Notes: generated from the letters alone by a model not told the origin. A stretch of 60,499 nt of DNA from Bifidobacterium breve (GCA_945860245.1 CAMAPO010000007.1:1-60499); one strand, 5' to 3'; positions 43,304-52,533 are shown, counted from the first letter of the stretch. A program made the numbers and translations.

Positions 43304-44160
43304 ACGCTCGCCATCAACTGCAATTAAAGCTCGCTCCTTGGGCCTTACTTGCTGTCTCTGCCTCATGGGGCGGCGCATTTGTATTGATGAAACCGGCGAT
43401 CGAGCGACAATCAGTAAATAGTTTTTTAGCTACTCGATTTGTTGTGGCTGTAGTTGTAATGATTTTGATCCGTCCAAGTGTTCTGCGAAAGATAAATAAA
43501 GAGTTGCTCCTCAAAGGCTCCCTCGCTGGTCTATTTCTCGGCACAGGTTATATATTCCAAACTTTAGGTCTGGCTCGTACCGGAGCTGCGATAACCGGCT
43601 TCGTTACTGGCCTTTACGTTGTGCTCACTCCCCTAATCGCCGCACTCTTCCTTAAAGAGAGAATTAGAGCATTTACCTGGTTCTGCGTTGTGCTGGCGAC
43701 TGTTGGCTTAGCTCTTCTCTCTCTACGCGGTTGGTCAGTCGGACTCGGTGAAGCGCTAGTTTTTGTTAGTGCAATTGCTTTCGCCGCACATATAGTTTCC
43801 TTAAGTAAATGGAGTTTTGGGCTAGATGCTTATGCTCTCACCATTGTGCAGTTAACAATTTGCGCGCTCTTAACCGGATTTATTTCAATTGGTCAAGGTT
43901 ATGAAAAACCTACTGATGCCGGTGTTTGGGGCGTTGTGGTGTTTACTGCGGTTATCTGCACTGCAGTCGCCTTCATAGTTCAAACTTGGTCACAGGCACA
44001 TATGAGCTCTACCAAAGTCGCCGTTATTATGACAATGGAAGTCGTCTTTGCCGCGCTCTTTGCCCTCTTATTTGGTGGAGAATCTCTGACGCTACAAGTC
44101 GCAATTGGTGGCGCTCTGGTCGTGCTCGCCATGTATTTGATAGTCATGAAAGAAGCGTGA
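43300..44160 (+). CDS. EamA/DMT family transporter
   Basis: A 286-residue membrane protein with ten predicted segments in two EamA repeats. Seen: ALLAVSASWGGAFVLMKPAI at the start, GYIFQTLGLARTGAAITGFVTGLYVVLTPL in part, and the second half with FIVQTWSQAHMSSTKVAVIMTMEVVFAALF in part. DMT transporters move amino acids, nucleotides or other metabolites, often outward; the substrate is unknown. It overlaps nfo by 4 nt and is 12 nt before the threonine aldolase gene. Confidence 0.88.
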   Translation: MNARHQLQLKLAPWALLAVSASWGGAFVLMKPAIERQSVNSFLATRFVVAVVVMILIRPSVLRKINKELLLKGSLAGLFLGTGYIFQTLGLARTGAAITGFVTGLYVVLTPLIAALFLKERIRAFTWFCVVLATVGLALLSLRGWSVGLGEALVFVSAIAFAAHIVSLSKWSFGLDAYALTIVQLTICALLTGFISIGQGYEKPTDAGVWGVVVFTAVICTAVAFIVQTWSQAHMSSTKVAVIMTMEVVFAALFALLFGGESLTLQVAIGGALVVLAMYLIVMKEA

Positions 44161-44172
44161 GAGGCTGATCCA

Positions 44173-45213
44173 ATGAAGACGCCAATCGACTTACGATCTG
44201 ACACCGTAACTCGCCCTTCGCAAGCGATGCGTGAGGCGATGGCGCAAGCGCCAGTCGGCGATGATGTCTATGGCGATGATCCAACTGTAAATTCACTTGA
44301 AGAACGCGTTGCCACAATGTTTGGCAAGGAATCTGGAGTCTTTACACCAACGGGTTCACTCGCAAATCAGTTGGCGATCCGGATGCTGGTGGCACCTGGT
44401 GAAGAGCTGCTAGCCGAATCTAATTCCCATATAGTGCGAGCTGAACTTGGAGCAGCTGCGGTATTTAGCGGTATTACAACTCGTACTTGGCCGGCGAAAA
44501 ACGGGCTGCTTATCGCCAAGGATGCACTCGATCTAGCCCGTCCAAATTCTGGTCCATATCTGGTTTCTACTACAGCTATCGCTGTTGAAAATACCCATAA
44601 TTTCGGCGGCGGAACCGTGCAACCTTTGGAAGAGATTAAAGTGCTTCGTAAAGGCGCAGATGAATTAGGTCTGGCACTGCATTTAGATGGGGCGCGAATT
44701 TGGAATGCGCATGTGGCAAGTGGAGTGGCCTTAGATGAGTACGGAAAATATTTTGACACTATTAGCGTCTGCCTATCTAAAGGGCTAGGCGCTCCAATTG
44801 GTTCAATAATGCTCGGTGATAAAGAGCTAGTAACGAAAGCACGCATCTGGCGTAAGCGTTACGGGGCGGGCATGCGCCAAGTTGGATTATTGGCAGGGGC
44901 TGCGCATTACGCACTCGATAATAATATTGCTCGTTTATCAGAAGACCATCGCCGTGCAAAAGAGTTAGCAGTTGCGATCGCCAGTGTAGATAAATCATTC
45001 CTTGATCCTGCACTAGTTGAAACCAATATTGTTGGGTTAGATCTGGCAAATGCGCTATTTACTGCAGCCGAATTTGCTGCGCGCTGTAAAGAAGCCGGAC
45101 TTTGGATCAGCGCACTTGGACCAAAATACGCACGCCTAGTTACTCACTTAGATTTCGATGATGAGCAATGTAAAGCGGCGATAGAAATATTAAAGTGCGC
45201 CCTCGTGGCGTAG
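44173..45213 (+). CDS. ltaE: Threonine aldolase family PLP enzyme
   Basis: The enzyme cleaves threonine or allo-threonine to glycine and acetaldehyde. The 346-residue fold-type I PLP protein shows IDLRSDTVTRPSQAMREAM, VGDDVYGDDPTVNSLEE, FTPTGSLANQLAIR, ENTHNFGGGTV, LHLDGARIWNAHVASG with the PLP Asp and Arg, and SVCLSKGLGAPIGSIM with the Schiff-base lysine. Stereochemical preference (L-low-specificity or L-allo) is not evident. Its end overlaps the convergent ogt by 24 nt. Confidence 0.93.
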   Translation: MKTPIDLRSDTVTRPSQAMREAMAQAPVGDDVYGDDPTVNSLEERVATMFGKESGVFTPTGSLANQLAIRMLVAPGEELLAESNSHIVRAELGAAAVFSGITTRTWPAKNGLLIAKDALDLARPNSGPYLVSTTAIAVENTHNFGGGTVQPLEEIKVLRKGADELGLALHLDGARIWNAHVASGVALDEYGKYFDTISVCLSKGLGAPIGSIMLGDKELVTKARIWRKRYGAGMRQVGLLAGAAHYALDNNIARLSEDHRRAKELAVAIASVDKSFLDPALVETNIVGLDLANALFTAAEFAARCKEAGLWISALGPKYARLVTHLDFDDEQCKAAIEILKCALVA

Positions 45214-45720
45214 TAACCACTCTTTCTTACTTAGACCATAGGCGTAGTTTCCGAGCGCTCCCCCAGTTTTGACGATGCGATGACACGGAACAACAAGTGC
45301 GATGGCATTCTTTGCACAGGCAGATCCTGCAGCACGCACCGCAGCTGTTGAACCGGAACGATCTGCGAGATCGGCATAAGAAAGCGTTTTACCAGCTTTC
45401 ACTTTGCGCATCGCCTTCCAGGCTGCTTGTGAAAATTGCGCACCTGGCTGACGAACCACAATCCCATTTATCGCATCAATATCGCCAGCAAAGTAATCAC
45501 TTAGTAAATCTGAGATCACCGCAATCTTAGAAACTTCTTTAAAACCTTTGGCGTAATCGAATTCATCTACGCCATCTTTAAGCGCTTTGATACTCGAAAT
45601 ATTTAAACCCAGCAGAATTTGTTCATCGGCGATTAAATTTAAAACTCCAATTGGAGATTTGAATTGAGATATCTGCAGTGGCACGTGCGCTAAATTAGCG
45701 ATCACGCAGCATTTCGGCAA
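45190..45720 (-). CDS. ogt: Methylated-DNA--protein-cysteine methyltransferase
   Basis: Ogt removes O6-alkyl groups from guanine by transfer to its own cysteine. The 176-residue protein has an N-terminal RNase-H-like domain (FKSPIGVLNLIADEQ), the DNA-binding helix (VRQPGAQFSQAAWKAMRKV in part, GKTLSYADLADRSGS), and the active-site motif VVPCHRIVKTGGALGNYAYGL in part. The start is unclear: the frame opens with TTG 45720, which overlaps aroG by 26 nt, and GTG 45705 and GTG 45687 are alternatives. It probably belongs to the aroG transcript. Confidence 0.92.
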   Translation of the reverse strand: MPKCCVIANLAHVPLQISQFKSPIGVLNLIADEQILLGLNISSIKALKDGVDEFDYAKGFKEVSKIAVISDLLSDYFAGDIDAINGIVVRQPGAQFSQAAWKAMRKVKAGKTLSYADLADRSGSTAAVRAAGSACAKNAIALVVPCHRIVKTGGALGNYAYGLSKKEWLLRHEGAL

Positions 45721-47053
45721 CTAAAAATGCGAGTTCTAAAGATTGCGAGTGGTTAAGGCGTGGGTCGCAGGCGCTTTCATAGCGGCTGGCCAAATCACTT
45801 TCCGAGATCTGTTCTCCTCCACCTAAACATTCGGTAACATCGTCGCCAGTTAATTCAATGTGAATTCCGCCTGGATGAGTGCCCAAACCTTTGTGGACTT
45901 CGAAGAATCCCTTTACCTCATTCATAACATCATCAAAGCGACGAGTCTTATAGCCGGTGGCCGCCTCAAAAGTATTGCCGTGCATTGGGTCGCAAACCCA
46001 GAGAACTTGCGCTCCAGACTTTGTAACACCATCAACAAGTGCGGGAAGAGCTTCGCGAATTTTTCCAGCGCCCATACGAGTAATAAATGTTAAGCGGCCT
46101 GGTTCGCGATTTGGATCTAAGCGATCAATTAACCGCAGAGCATCATCAACTGTGGACTTAGGGCCAAGTTTTACACCGATTGGATTACGAACCTTGGATG
46201 CAAAATCAATATGTGCACCATCTAATTGACGAGTTCTTTCACCAATCCATAAAAAGTGCGCCGAAACATCGTATGGGAGTTGAGTACGTGAATCTATGCG
46301 AGTTAGCGCCTTCTCGTACTCCATAATTAACGCTTCATGGCTAGAGTAGAAATCAACAGATTTAAATGAATCTGGATCAACGCCAGCGGATTTCATAAAG
46401 TCTAAAGCACGACCAATTTCACGCGCCATTTGTTCGTATCGATCGCCGACGGATGAATCGCGGATAAATCCCTTATTCCATTCATGCACCTGACGCAGAT
46501 CAGCGAATCCACCTTGAGTAAATGCGCGAACTAAGTTAAGGGTTGCCGCTGATGTATTGTAAACACGGACCATACGATTGGGATCTGGTGTACGAGATAC
46601 TTCAGTGAATTCCAGATCATTTACCGCATCGCCACGGTAGGCCGGAAGAGTTACATCTCCACGAGTTTCCAGATCATTCGAGCGTGGTTTAGCAAATTGC
46701 CCAGCCATACGACCAACTTTTACTACCGGCAGACTGGAGTAATACTGCAAGACCGCTGCCATTTGCAGAATCGTTTTAATGCGATTGCGAATGGAATCCG
46801 CGGTGGCTGCAACAAAAGTTTCTGCACAATCTCCACCTTGTAACCAAAAGGCGCGACCAGCAGCGGCTTCTGCAATTTTCGCTTTTAGATCATCACACTC
46901 ACCAGCAAAAACTAACGGTGGGAAAGATTTTAACTCAGCGACCGCCTTCTTTACCGGCTCACCATCAGCACCACCTGGCCATTGCGGTTGTTGCGCCGCA
47001 ACCAACCCAGGGGTGAAGAGGTTATCTAATGAAGTCGGGGATGAAGTAGTCAT
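45695..47053 (-). CDS. aroG: Class II 3-deoxy-7-phosphoheptulonate (DAHP) synthase
   Basis: DAHP synthase joins phosphoenolpyruvate and erythrose 4-phosphate as the first step of the shikimate pathway. The 452-residue protein is the class II (plant-like, mycobacterial AroG) form: PGLVAAQQPQWPGG, FVFAGECD-type PPLVFAGECDDLK, FWLQGGDCAETF with the metal Cys, VGRMAGQFAKPRS, SSHEALIMEYE, FLWIGERTRQLDGAH, VGVKLGPKST-type IGVKLGPKST, and WVCDPMHGNT. Class II enzymes are the rule in actinobacteria. Confidence 0.96.
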   Translation of the reverse strand: MTTSSPTSLDNLFTPGLVAAQQPQWPGGADGEPVKKAVAELKSFPPLVFAGECDDLKAKIAEAAAGRAFWLQGGDCAETFVAATADSIRNRIKTILQMAAVLQYYSSLPVVKVGRMAGQFAKPRSNDLETRGDVTLPAYRGDAVNDLEFTEVSRTPDPNRMVRVYNTSAATLNLVRAFTQGGFADLRQVHEWNKGFIRDSSVGDRYEQMAREIGRALDFMKSAGVDPDSFKSVDFYSSHEALIMEYEKALTRIDSRTQLPYDVSAHFLWIGERTRQLDGAHIDFASKVRNPIGVKLGPKSTVDDALRLIDRLDPNREPGRLTFITRMGAGKIREALPALVDGVTKSGAQVLWVCDPMHGNTFEAATGYKTRRFDDVMNEVKGFFEVHKGLGTHPGGIHIELTGDDVTECLGGGEQISESDLASRYESACDPRLNHSQSLELAFLVAEMLRDR

Positions 47054-47095
47054 GGGATTAAGAGTAGTTTGATCAGATACTTTCTCGGGTGAGAA

Positions 47096-48121
47096 TTATC
47101 CGAAGAAGATCTCTGACTCCTTGTAACGCTCAATCGGTACAGTCTTTAACTTCTCTGTTGCGCTTGCCAGCGGCACGCGAACGATATCGGTGCCATGCAG
47201 AGCAACCATCTTGCCCCAATCTCCTTCAGATGCGGCAGTGATCGCTTGCAATCCAAAGCGAGTAGCGAGAACACGGTCAAATGCAGTTGGTGTACCGCCA
47301 CGTTGGATATGGCCTAGTACAGATGTACGTGCCTCTTTACCTGTCTTGGCTTCAATCTGCTTCGACAACCACTCACCGATTCCAGATAGCTTTACGTGAC
47401 CGAATGCATCTAACTCTGAATCTTTGGTAATCATGTCGCCATCTTGTGGGATCGCACCTTCGGCGATGACGATAATTGGTGCGAAACCATCCTTGAAACG
47501 TGATTGAACCCATTCGCAGACTTTATCTACTGAGAATTTAACTTCTGGGATCAAGATACAAGTTGCTCCGCCTGCCATACCTGAGTGAAGTGCGATCCAA
47601 CCAGCATGGCGGCCCATTACTTCAACAACAAGTGCGCGGTGATGCGATTCTGCAGTTGTATGTAAACGATCGATCGCTTCAACTGCGATATTTACAGATG
47701 TATCAAAACCAAATGTGTAATCAGTGTTGTTTAGATCGTTATCAATTGTCTTTGGAACGCCAATTACCTTTACGCCAAGTGAATCTAATTTTGTGGCTAC
47801 GCCGAGCGTATCTTCGCCACCGATTGCGATCAGCGCATCGATACCTTGATCAGCCAGGTTCTGCTTGATGCGTTCGACGCCATTTTCAATTTTAAAAGGG
47901 TTGGTGCGCGATGAACCTAAAATGGTTCCGCCGCGAGGCAAGATGCCACGGGTGGACTCGAGAGTAAGTTCCATTGTGTAATTCTCAAGTGGGCCTTTCC
48001 AGCCATCACGAAAGCCAACGAACTCGTGGCCATATTCTTTTACACCTTTACGAACTACCGCGCGGATAACCGCATTTAGACCAGGGCAATCTCCACCACC
48101 TGTAAGGACGCCAATACGCAT
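47096..48121 (-). CDS. pfp: 6-phosphofructokinase, predicted pyrophosphate-dependent
   Basis: The enzyme phosphorylates fructose 6-phosphate in glycolysis. The 341-residue protein has GVLTGGGDCPGLNAVIR, GTILGSSRTNPF, GGEDTLG, VPKTIDNDL, VEVMGRHAGWIAL and GHIQRGGTPTAFDR. By E. coli PFK-1 numbering, residue 104 is Asp (in GGEDT) and 124 is Lys (in PKTIDND). ATP enzymes have Gly at both places; Asp104 and Lys124 mark PPi enzymes such as that of Amycolatopsis methanolica. I therefore predict PPi as phosphoryl donor, which would make the step reversible. GGAG stands before ATG 48121. It is divergent from xylB. Confidence 0.93.
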   Translation of the reverse strand: MRIGVLTGGGDCPGLNAVIRAVVRKGVKEYGHEFVGFRDGWKGPLENYTMELTLESTRGILPRGGTILGSSRTNPFKIENGVERIKQNLADQGIDALIAIGGEDTLGVATKLDSLGVKVIGVPKTIDNDLNNTDYTFGFDTSVNIAVEAIDRLHTTAESHHRALVVEVMGRHAGWIALHSGMAGGATCILIPEVKFSVDKVCEWVQSRFKDGFAPIIVIAEGAIPQDGDMITKDSELDAFGHVKLSGIGEWLSKQIEAKTGKEARTSVLGHIQRGGTPTAFDRVLATRFGLQAITAASEGDWGKMVALHGTDIVRVPLASATEKLKTVPIERYKESEIFFG

Positions 48122-48185
48122 GAAAAACTCCAGTTCAAAAGTTGTTAAATCTAGGATCTTGGGAGGATATAAAGATCAAAAAGTA

Positions 48186-48197
48186 GTCAACGTTGAC
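48186..48197. promoter_or_regulatory. LacI-like palindrome upstream of xylB
   Basis: GTCAACGTTGAC is a perfect 12-bp palindrome with a central CG, the form of many LacI-family operators. It lies 22 nt before the xylB start in the 98-nt divergent region between pfp and xylB. A single site was found; no regulator gene is adjacent. Confidence 0.55.
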
Positions 48198-48219
48198 AGG
48201 CACAGTCTAGCCTTGCCCC

Positions 48220-49644
48220 ATGGCTAATCTAAAACTCATCGCGGGCGTGGATTCCTCAACACAATCCTGCAAAGTGGTAATTCGTGATGCAGCCTCTGGT
48301 GAGTTATTGCGCGAAGGCCGCGCTATCCACCCCGATGGCACTGAAGTAAATCCAGCGCTTTGGGTAAGCGCGCTAGATACTGCGATCAAAGATGCCGGTG
48401 GAATCGCTGATGTAGAAGCAATCTCAATCGGCGGACAACAACACGGCATGGTCGCCTTGGATGAAAAGGGTGCAGTAATCCGTGACGCTCTGCTGTGGAA
48501 TGACACGCGATCAGCAGCTGCGGCAGATGCTTTAAATTCTGAAATTGGTGGCCCGACAGAAATGGCAAAGCAGGTTGGTTCGGTACTGGTTGCATCATTT
48601 ACCGCCACAAAGTTGCGTTGGCTGGCAGATGCTGAGAAAGATAACGCTGCCAAAGTTGCCGGTGTTGCGCTGCCCCACGATTGGTTATCTTGGCAGTTGC
48701 AGCACTCTCCAAATGAAGCGAAAGATTTCAGCAAATTGTTTTCAGATCGTAGCGAAGCATCAGGTACTGGTTACTTTGATCCAACAACTTCTAAATATCG
48801 CCGCGACATTCTGGCGCTGGCGCTACGTACTGATCGCGAGATTCACCTGCCAAAAATTATTAGCCCGGCAGATTTTGGTGGCACAACGCCAAGTGGAGTA
48901 AAGATCGCACCCGGCGCGGGAGATAACGCTGCCGCCGCTCTTGGTATTCAAGCCCAACCCGGCGACGTTGTTGTTTCATTAGGAACCAGCGGAACCGCAT
49001 TTGCAGTATCAGATACACCAACTCACGATTCATCTGGCGCAGTTGCCGGCTTTGCAGATGCCACAGGTCGTTTCTTGCCACTGGTATGCACCCTTAATGC
49101 AGCTCGCATCTTGGATGCGGCAACACGGATACTCGGAAAATCTCACGATGAAGTTGGGGCACTTGCTTTGTCAGCAAAGCCAGGTGCAAATGGTTTATCA
49201 CTGCTTCCTTACTTTGAAGGTGAGCGAACGCCTAATCGCCCAAGTGCAACCGGTGTATTTAGTGGAATGAATTTAAATAACTCTAATCCTGCAGATATCG
49301 CCCGTGCCATGGTGGAAGGAATGCTCTGTGGTTTAGTAGATGCAGTTGATGCTCTGGAACAATTGGGAGTTAGTGTTAATCGCATAATTTTGATTGGTGG
49401 GGCAGCAAAGAATCCAGCAGTTTCACAGATTGCGGCAGCGCTATTCGGTCGCGAAGTTTTACTTCCACCTGCTGGTGAATATGTCGCAAATGGCGCAGCT
49501 CGCCAAGCCGCTTGGGCCCTCCTTGGCGGAGAAACCGCCCCAGTGTGGGATTTAGGAAAGATCGAAAAAGTTTCCGCTGTTGCAACGCCAGATGTTGTAC
49601 TGCGTTATCGCACTTTGCGTGACCAGACTCAAAACTGGAAATAG
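48220..49644 (+). CDS. xylB: Xylulokinase (FGGY family)
   Basis: XylB phosphorylates D-xylulose to xylulose 5-phosphate. The 474-residue FGGY-family kinase has the N-terminal phosphate loop [29 protein letters not shown] (a xylulokinase hallmark), LLWNDTRSA, the second-domain phosphate motif [11 protein letters not shown], and [15 protein letters not shown] with the adenosine site. No Shine-Dalgarno is visible before ATG 48220, so leaderless translation or a weak site is likely. A LacI-like palindrome lies upstream. No xylose isomerase gene is in the window. Confidence 0.93.
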   Translation: MANLKLIAGVDSSTQSCKVVIRDAASGELLREGRAIHPDGTEVNPALWVSALDTAIKDAGGIADVEAISIGGQQHGMVALDEKGAVIRDALLWNDTRSAAAADALNSEIGGPTEMAKQVGSVLVASFTATKLRWLADAEKDNAAKVAGVALPHDWLSWQLQHSPNEAKDFSKLFSDRSEASGTGYFDPTTSKYRRDILALALRTDREIHLPKIISPADFGGTTPSGVKIAPGAGDNAAAALGIQAQPGDVVVSLGTSGTAFAVSDTPTHDSSGAVAGFADATGRFLPLVCTLNAARILDAATRILGKSHDEVGALALSAKPGANGLSLLPYFEGERTPNRPSATGVFSGMNLNNSNPADIARAMVEGMLCGLVDAVDALEQLGVSVNRIILIGGAAKNPAVSQIAAALFGREVLLPPAGEYVANGAARQAAWALLGGETAPVWDLGKIEKVSAVATPDVVLRYRTLRDQTQNWK

Positions 49645-49657
49645 AAAGAGAGTAAAA

Positions 49658-50581
49658 ATGTCACTTGCCCCAGAGATAATCAAACAACTCGCAGATCAAA
49701 AAGCTGCGGGACTTCCTGACTTCTGGGAAGTACCAGTGTCGGTAAGTCGTGAGTTAAGTCAAAGCTGGGTAGCATTTGCTGGTAACCCAGAGCCGATCTA
49801 TTCCGTTACCAATAGATTTATACCTGGTCCCACATCTGATCTTCCAATTCGCATCTACCGTCCCAATGCAGATCAAAGCGCACCCGCTTTGGTCTACTTC
49901 CACGGTGGAGGGTGGGTTTTAAACTTCTTAGATACTTATGATGCTGCTCTACATCGCCTCGCAAATCAAAGTGGCTCGGTAGTTATCAGCGTTAATTATC
50001 AGAAGGCTCCAGAGCACCCTTTCCCAATCCCCTTTGATGATTGTTATGCCACTTTGCTCTGGGTCAAATCACATTGGCAAGATCTGGGAATCGATCCAAA
50101 TCGCTTAGGAGTTGGTGGAGATAGCGCTGGAGGAAATTTGGCTGCTGCTGTAGCAATCAAGTCACGAGATGAATCAATACCATTACGCTATCAATTACTA
50201 GTTTATCCGTGCACCGATCGCGACTTTACGACGAAGTCCTACAACGAATTTGCTACAGATTTTGGGTTAAGCACCCAGGCGATGAAGTGGTTCTGGGAGC
50301 AATATCTGCAAGGAGATCAGCACGATGAGAATGCCTATGCAGTGCCTATGCGCGCAAAGAGCTTAGCCGGAGTTGCGCCATCTATAGTAATTACTGCGCA
50401 ATACGACCCTTTAGTGAGTGATTCTGAAAATTACAGTGCGAAGTTGGCAGGTGATGGAGTCGAAGTTATTTATCGTGAATTTCCAGGCATGAATCATGGC
50501 TTCTTTGGCAATGTGGAGGCAACGCCTTCATCGCATCTCGCCCTTGACTTTGCTGCGTTGGAAATTGCTAATAAAGTATAA
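49658..50581 (+). CDS. Alpha/beta hydrolase of the hormone-sensitive lipase (esterase) family
   Basis: A 307-residue cytoplasmic esterase of family IV. Seen: HGGGWV oxyanion hole, VSVNYQKAPEHPFPIPFDD-type motif, GVGGDSAGGNLAAA with the nucleophile Ser, the acid in TAQYDPLVSDSE and the base in GMNHGFFGN. The start at ATG 49658 follows AAAGAGAG and comes 13 nt after xylB; the frame extends upstream into xylB but that part is a shadow. Likely substrates are short-chain esters; cotranscription with xylB might point to acetylated sugars, which is speculation. Confidence 0.9.
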   Translation: MSLAPEIIKQLADQKAAGLPDFWEVPVSVSRELSQSWVAFAGNPEPIYSVTNRFIPGPTSDLPIRIYRPNADQSAPALVYFHGGGWVLNFLDTYDAALHRLANQSGSVVISVNYQKAPEHPFPIPFDDCYATLLWVKSHWQDLGIDPNRLGVGGDSAGGNLAAAVAIKSRDESIPLRYQLLVYPCTDRDFTTKSYNEFATDFGLSTQAMKWFWEQYLQGDQHDENAYAVPMRAKSLAGVAPSIVITAQYDPLVSDSENYSAKLAGDGVEVIYREFPGMNHGFFGNVEATPSSHLALDFAALEIANKV

Positions 50582-50685
50582 ATCTCACCTATTAACGATG
50601 AACTGCGGCGATGCGTTACTATCGCGCTCTATCACATTTCTTTGCGCTAATTAAATCTCTATTGAGCACTGGGGTAATCTTAAAA

Positions 50686-51558
50686 ATGTCGCGCCGCAAT
50701 ACCATTCTCTTTCTTCTCGCCGGCTTCCTTTGGGGCATTCCCTATCTCTTTATCCGCGTTGCCGTAGATCCCGAGACTGGTTTCTCCCCAGCGATCGTTG
50801 TCTTTATACGCGTCTTTATCGGTGCGCTAATCCTTGTTCCGATCTCCATTTACGATAAATCACTCTTTGTCGCGATTAAAGGCTGGAAATACATCGCGGT
50901 CTATGCCCTCTTTGAACTGGTAATTCCCTGGATCTTGATCGGCACCGCAGAACAGTCGATCTCTTCTGGGCTAGCCGGATTACTCGTTGCATCCGTTCCA
51001 ATCTTTTCGACAATTATCTCTTCAATGTACGGAGATAAATCGGTCTGGCACCCGCGCCGCTTATTTGGAATGGCTATTGGATTTCTCGGCGTTTTCTTAC
51101 TTGTGGGAATCGAGAGTTTTACTGGTTCATCAGATCCGATTGCAATCTTTATGATGCTCGGCGCTTCGGTCGGATATGCCTACGCCGTTATCTATATAAC
51201 TCGCAAGATGCCCGGCGTCTCAGGCGTTGCAATTAATGCGATAGCAATGGCCATGACCGCTCTCTTCTATTCGCCAGCGCTCTTCTTGCTCTGGCCAGAT
51301 CATAAAATCAGCCTCAGCGCGACTTACTCTGTAATCGCTTTAGGAGTTTTCTCAACCGGTATCGCCTTCGCGGTTTTCTTCACAGTCATGGCAGAGATTG
51401 GGCCAACTCGCGCTTCGTTGGTTACTTATATGAATACCGCCTTTGCCGTTGTACTAGGGGTCTTAATACTTAGCGAACCGCTGACAATCGGAATTGTTGT
51501 TGGGCTACCACTTGTTCTAATCGGTTCTTATCTCGCCAGCAGAAAAGTAAACGCTTAA
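50686..51558 (+). CDS. EamA/DMT family transporter
   Basis: A 290-residue protein with ten membrane segments in two EamA repeats. The start at ATG 50686 gives MSRRNTILFLLAGFLWGIPY, with a membrane segment right at the N-terminus as usual; the longer frame from 50611 adds 25 residues without family likeness. Seen: FRVFIGALIL-type VFIRVFIGALILVPI, EQSISSGLAGLLVASVPIF and the second-half ATYSVIALGVFSTGIAF and GPTRASLVTYMNTAFAVVLG. The substrate is unknown. It ends 1 nt before the convergent era stop. Confidence 0.87.
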   Translation: MSRRNTILFLLAGFLWGIPYLFIRVAVDPETGFSPAIVVFIRVFIGALILVPISIYDKSLFVAIKGWKYIAVYALFELVIPWILIGTAEQSISSGLAGLLVASVPIFSTIISSMYGDKSVWHPRRLFGMAIGFLGVFLLVGIESFTGSSDPIAIFMMLGASVGYAYAVIYITRKMPGVSGVAINAIAMAMTALFYSPALFLLWPDHKISLSATYSVIALGVFSTGIAFAVFFTVMAEIGPTRASLVTYMNTAFAVVLGVLILSEPLTIGIVVGLPLVLIGSYLASRKVNA

Positions 51559-51559
51559 A

Positions 51560-52477
51560 TTAGTTTTCTCCAAAACCTAAACGCTGTAAAAGTTTCGGAT
51601 CGCGTTGCCATTCCTTAGAAACTTTTACGTGCAACCCTAAGAAGATACGTGCGCCAAGTTCGCGTTCGATATCAGCACGAGCTCGCATTCCAATATCTTT
51701 TAATCTCTCACCTTTATGTCCCAAGATGATGCCGGTCTGGGAATCGCGCTCAACATGTATCGTTGCGTGAATATCAAAGAATGGTCGTGAGCCAATCTTC
51801 TCGCGCTCTGCCATCTCATCAATTGTCACCATAATCGAATGCGGAAGCTCTTCACGCGCATCCCGCATCGCAGCCTCACGAATTAACTCGCAGATCAACT
51901 GGTCTTGACCTTGATCACTCGTCATATCTTCAGGGTAGAAAGCCGGACCAATCGGGAGCGCTTTACCGATTAGTTCGGCTAGTAATTCAATTTGTGAGTG
52001 AATGGCTGCTGATACTGGGACGATTTCATCCCAAGTAAATCCTTTTGCTAAGGCGTTGATACCGACAAGACGCAACGCTAACTTCTCTTTAGAGATTAAA
52101 TCTGTCTTTGTCACGAGCGCGAACTTCTTAGCGCGGGGGTGTTTTGCAATCTCTTGCGCTAAGAAAATATCACCTGCTCCTGAAGTCTCATCTGCTGGCA
52201 AGCACATCAACACGATATCAACTGAATCTAAACTTTCACCAACCACCGCATTTAAGCGATGACCTAAGAGCGTTTTCGGCTTATGAATTCCAGGAGTATC
52301 AACAAGAACTGCTTGAAAGGTTGGCTGATTTACTATGCCGCGAATCGCATGGCGCGTGGTATTTGGATGAGGCGATGTAATCGAAATCTTGCTTCCAACC
52401 AAGGCATTAATGAGAGTCGATTTTCCAGTATTTGGGCGCCCCACAATTGCGACGAAGCCAGAACGGAATTCACTCAT
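51560..52477 (-). CDS. era: GTPase Era
   Basis: Era binds the 3' end of 16S rRNA and is needed for 30S assembly. The 305-residue protein has G1 VGRPNTGKSTLIN, the switch TTRHAIRG, G3 VDTPGIHKPK, G4 TKTDLISK, and a C-terminal KH domain with GLKG-type ILGHKGERLKDIGMRAR followed by FLGLHVKVSKEWQRD. Length is normal. In many actinobacteria era follows ybeY and a hemolysin gene; here it stands alone after dprA. Confidence 0.96.
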   Translation of the reverse strand: MSEFRSGFVAIVGRPNTGKSTLINALVGSKISITSPHPNTTRHAIRGIVNQPTFQAVLVDTPGIHKPKTLLGHRLNAVVGESLDSVDIVLMCLPADETSGAGDIFLAQEIAKHPRAKKFALVTKTDLISKEKLALRLVGINALAKGFTWDEIVPVSAAIHSQIELLAELIGKALPIGPAFYPEDMTSDQGQDQLICELIREAAMRDAREELPHSIMVTIDEMAEREKIGSRPFFDIHATIHVERDSQTGIILGHKGERLKDIGMRARADIERELGARIFLGLHVKVSKEWQRDPKLLQRLGFGEN

Positions 52478-52505
52478 GCGCTTATTCTCTCACTTCGCGC
52501 ACTCT

Positions 52506-52533
52506 TTACCTAAAGCCCACAACTTACCTAAAG
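52506..52533. repeat. Direct repeat carrying the dprA stop codon twice in frame
   Basis: TTACCTAAAG occurs at 52506-52515 and 52524-52533, 18 bp apart. The dprA stop (TAG, minus strand 52530-52528) lies in the second copy, and the first copy repeats CTT TAG in the same frame 18 nt downstream. Confidence 0.75.

Noticed and set aside
45190-45720. The TTG start of ogt as certain
   Set aside because: No good ribosome binding site stands before it and two GTG codons follow, so the start is left open.
47096-48121. ATP-dependent phosphofructokinase
   Set aside because: Asp104 and Lys124 are the PPi-type residues; ATP enzymes have Gly at both positions.
48220-49644. Glycerol kinase identity for the FGGY kinase
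   Set aside because: The motif [11 protein letters not shown] and VDSSTQSCK fit xylulokinase, not glycerol kinase.
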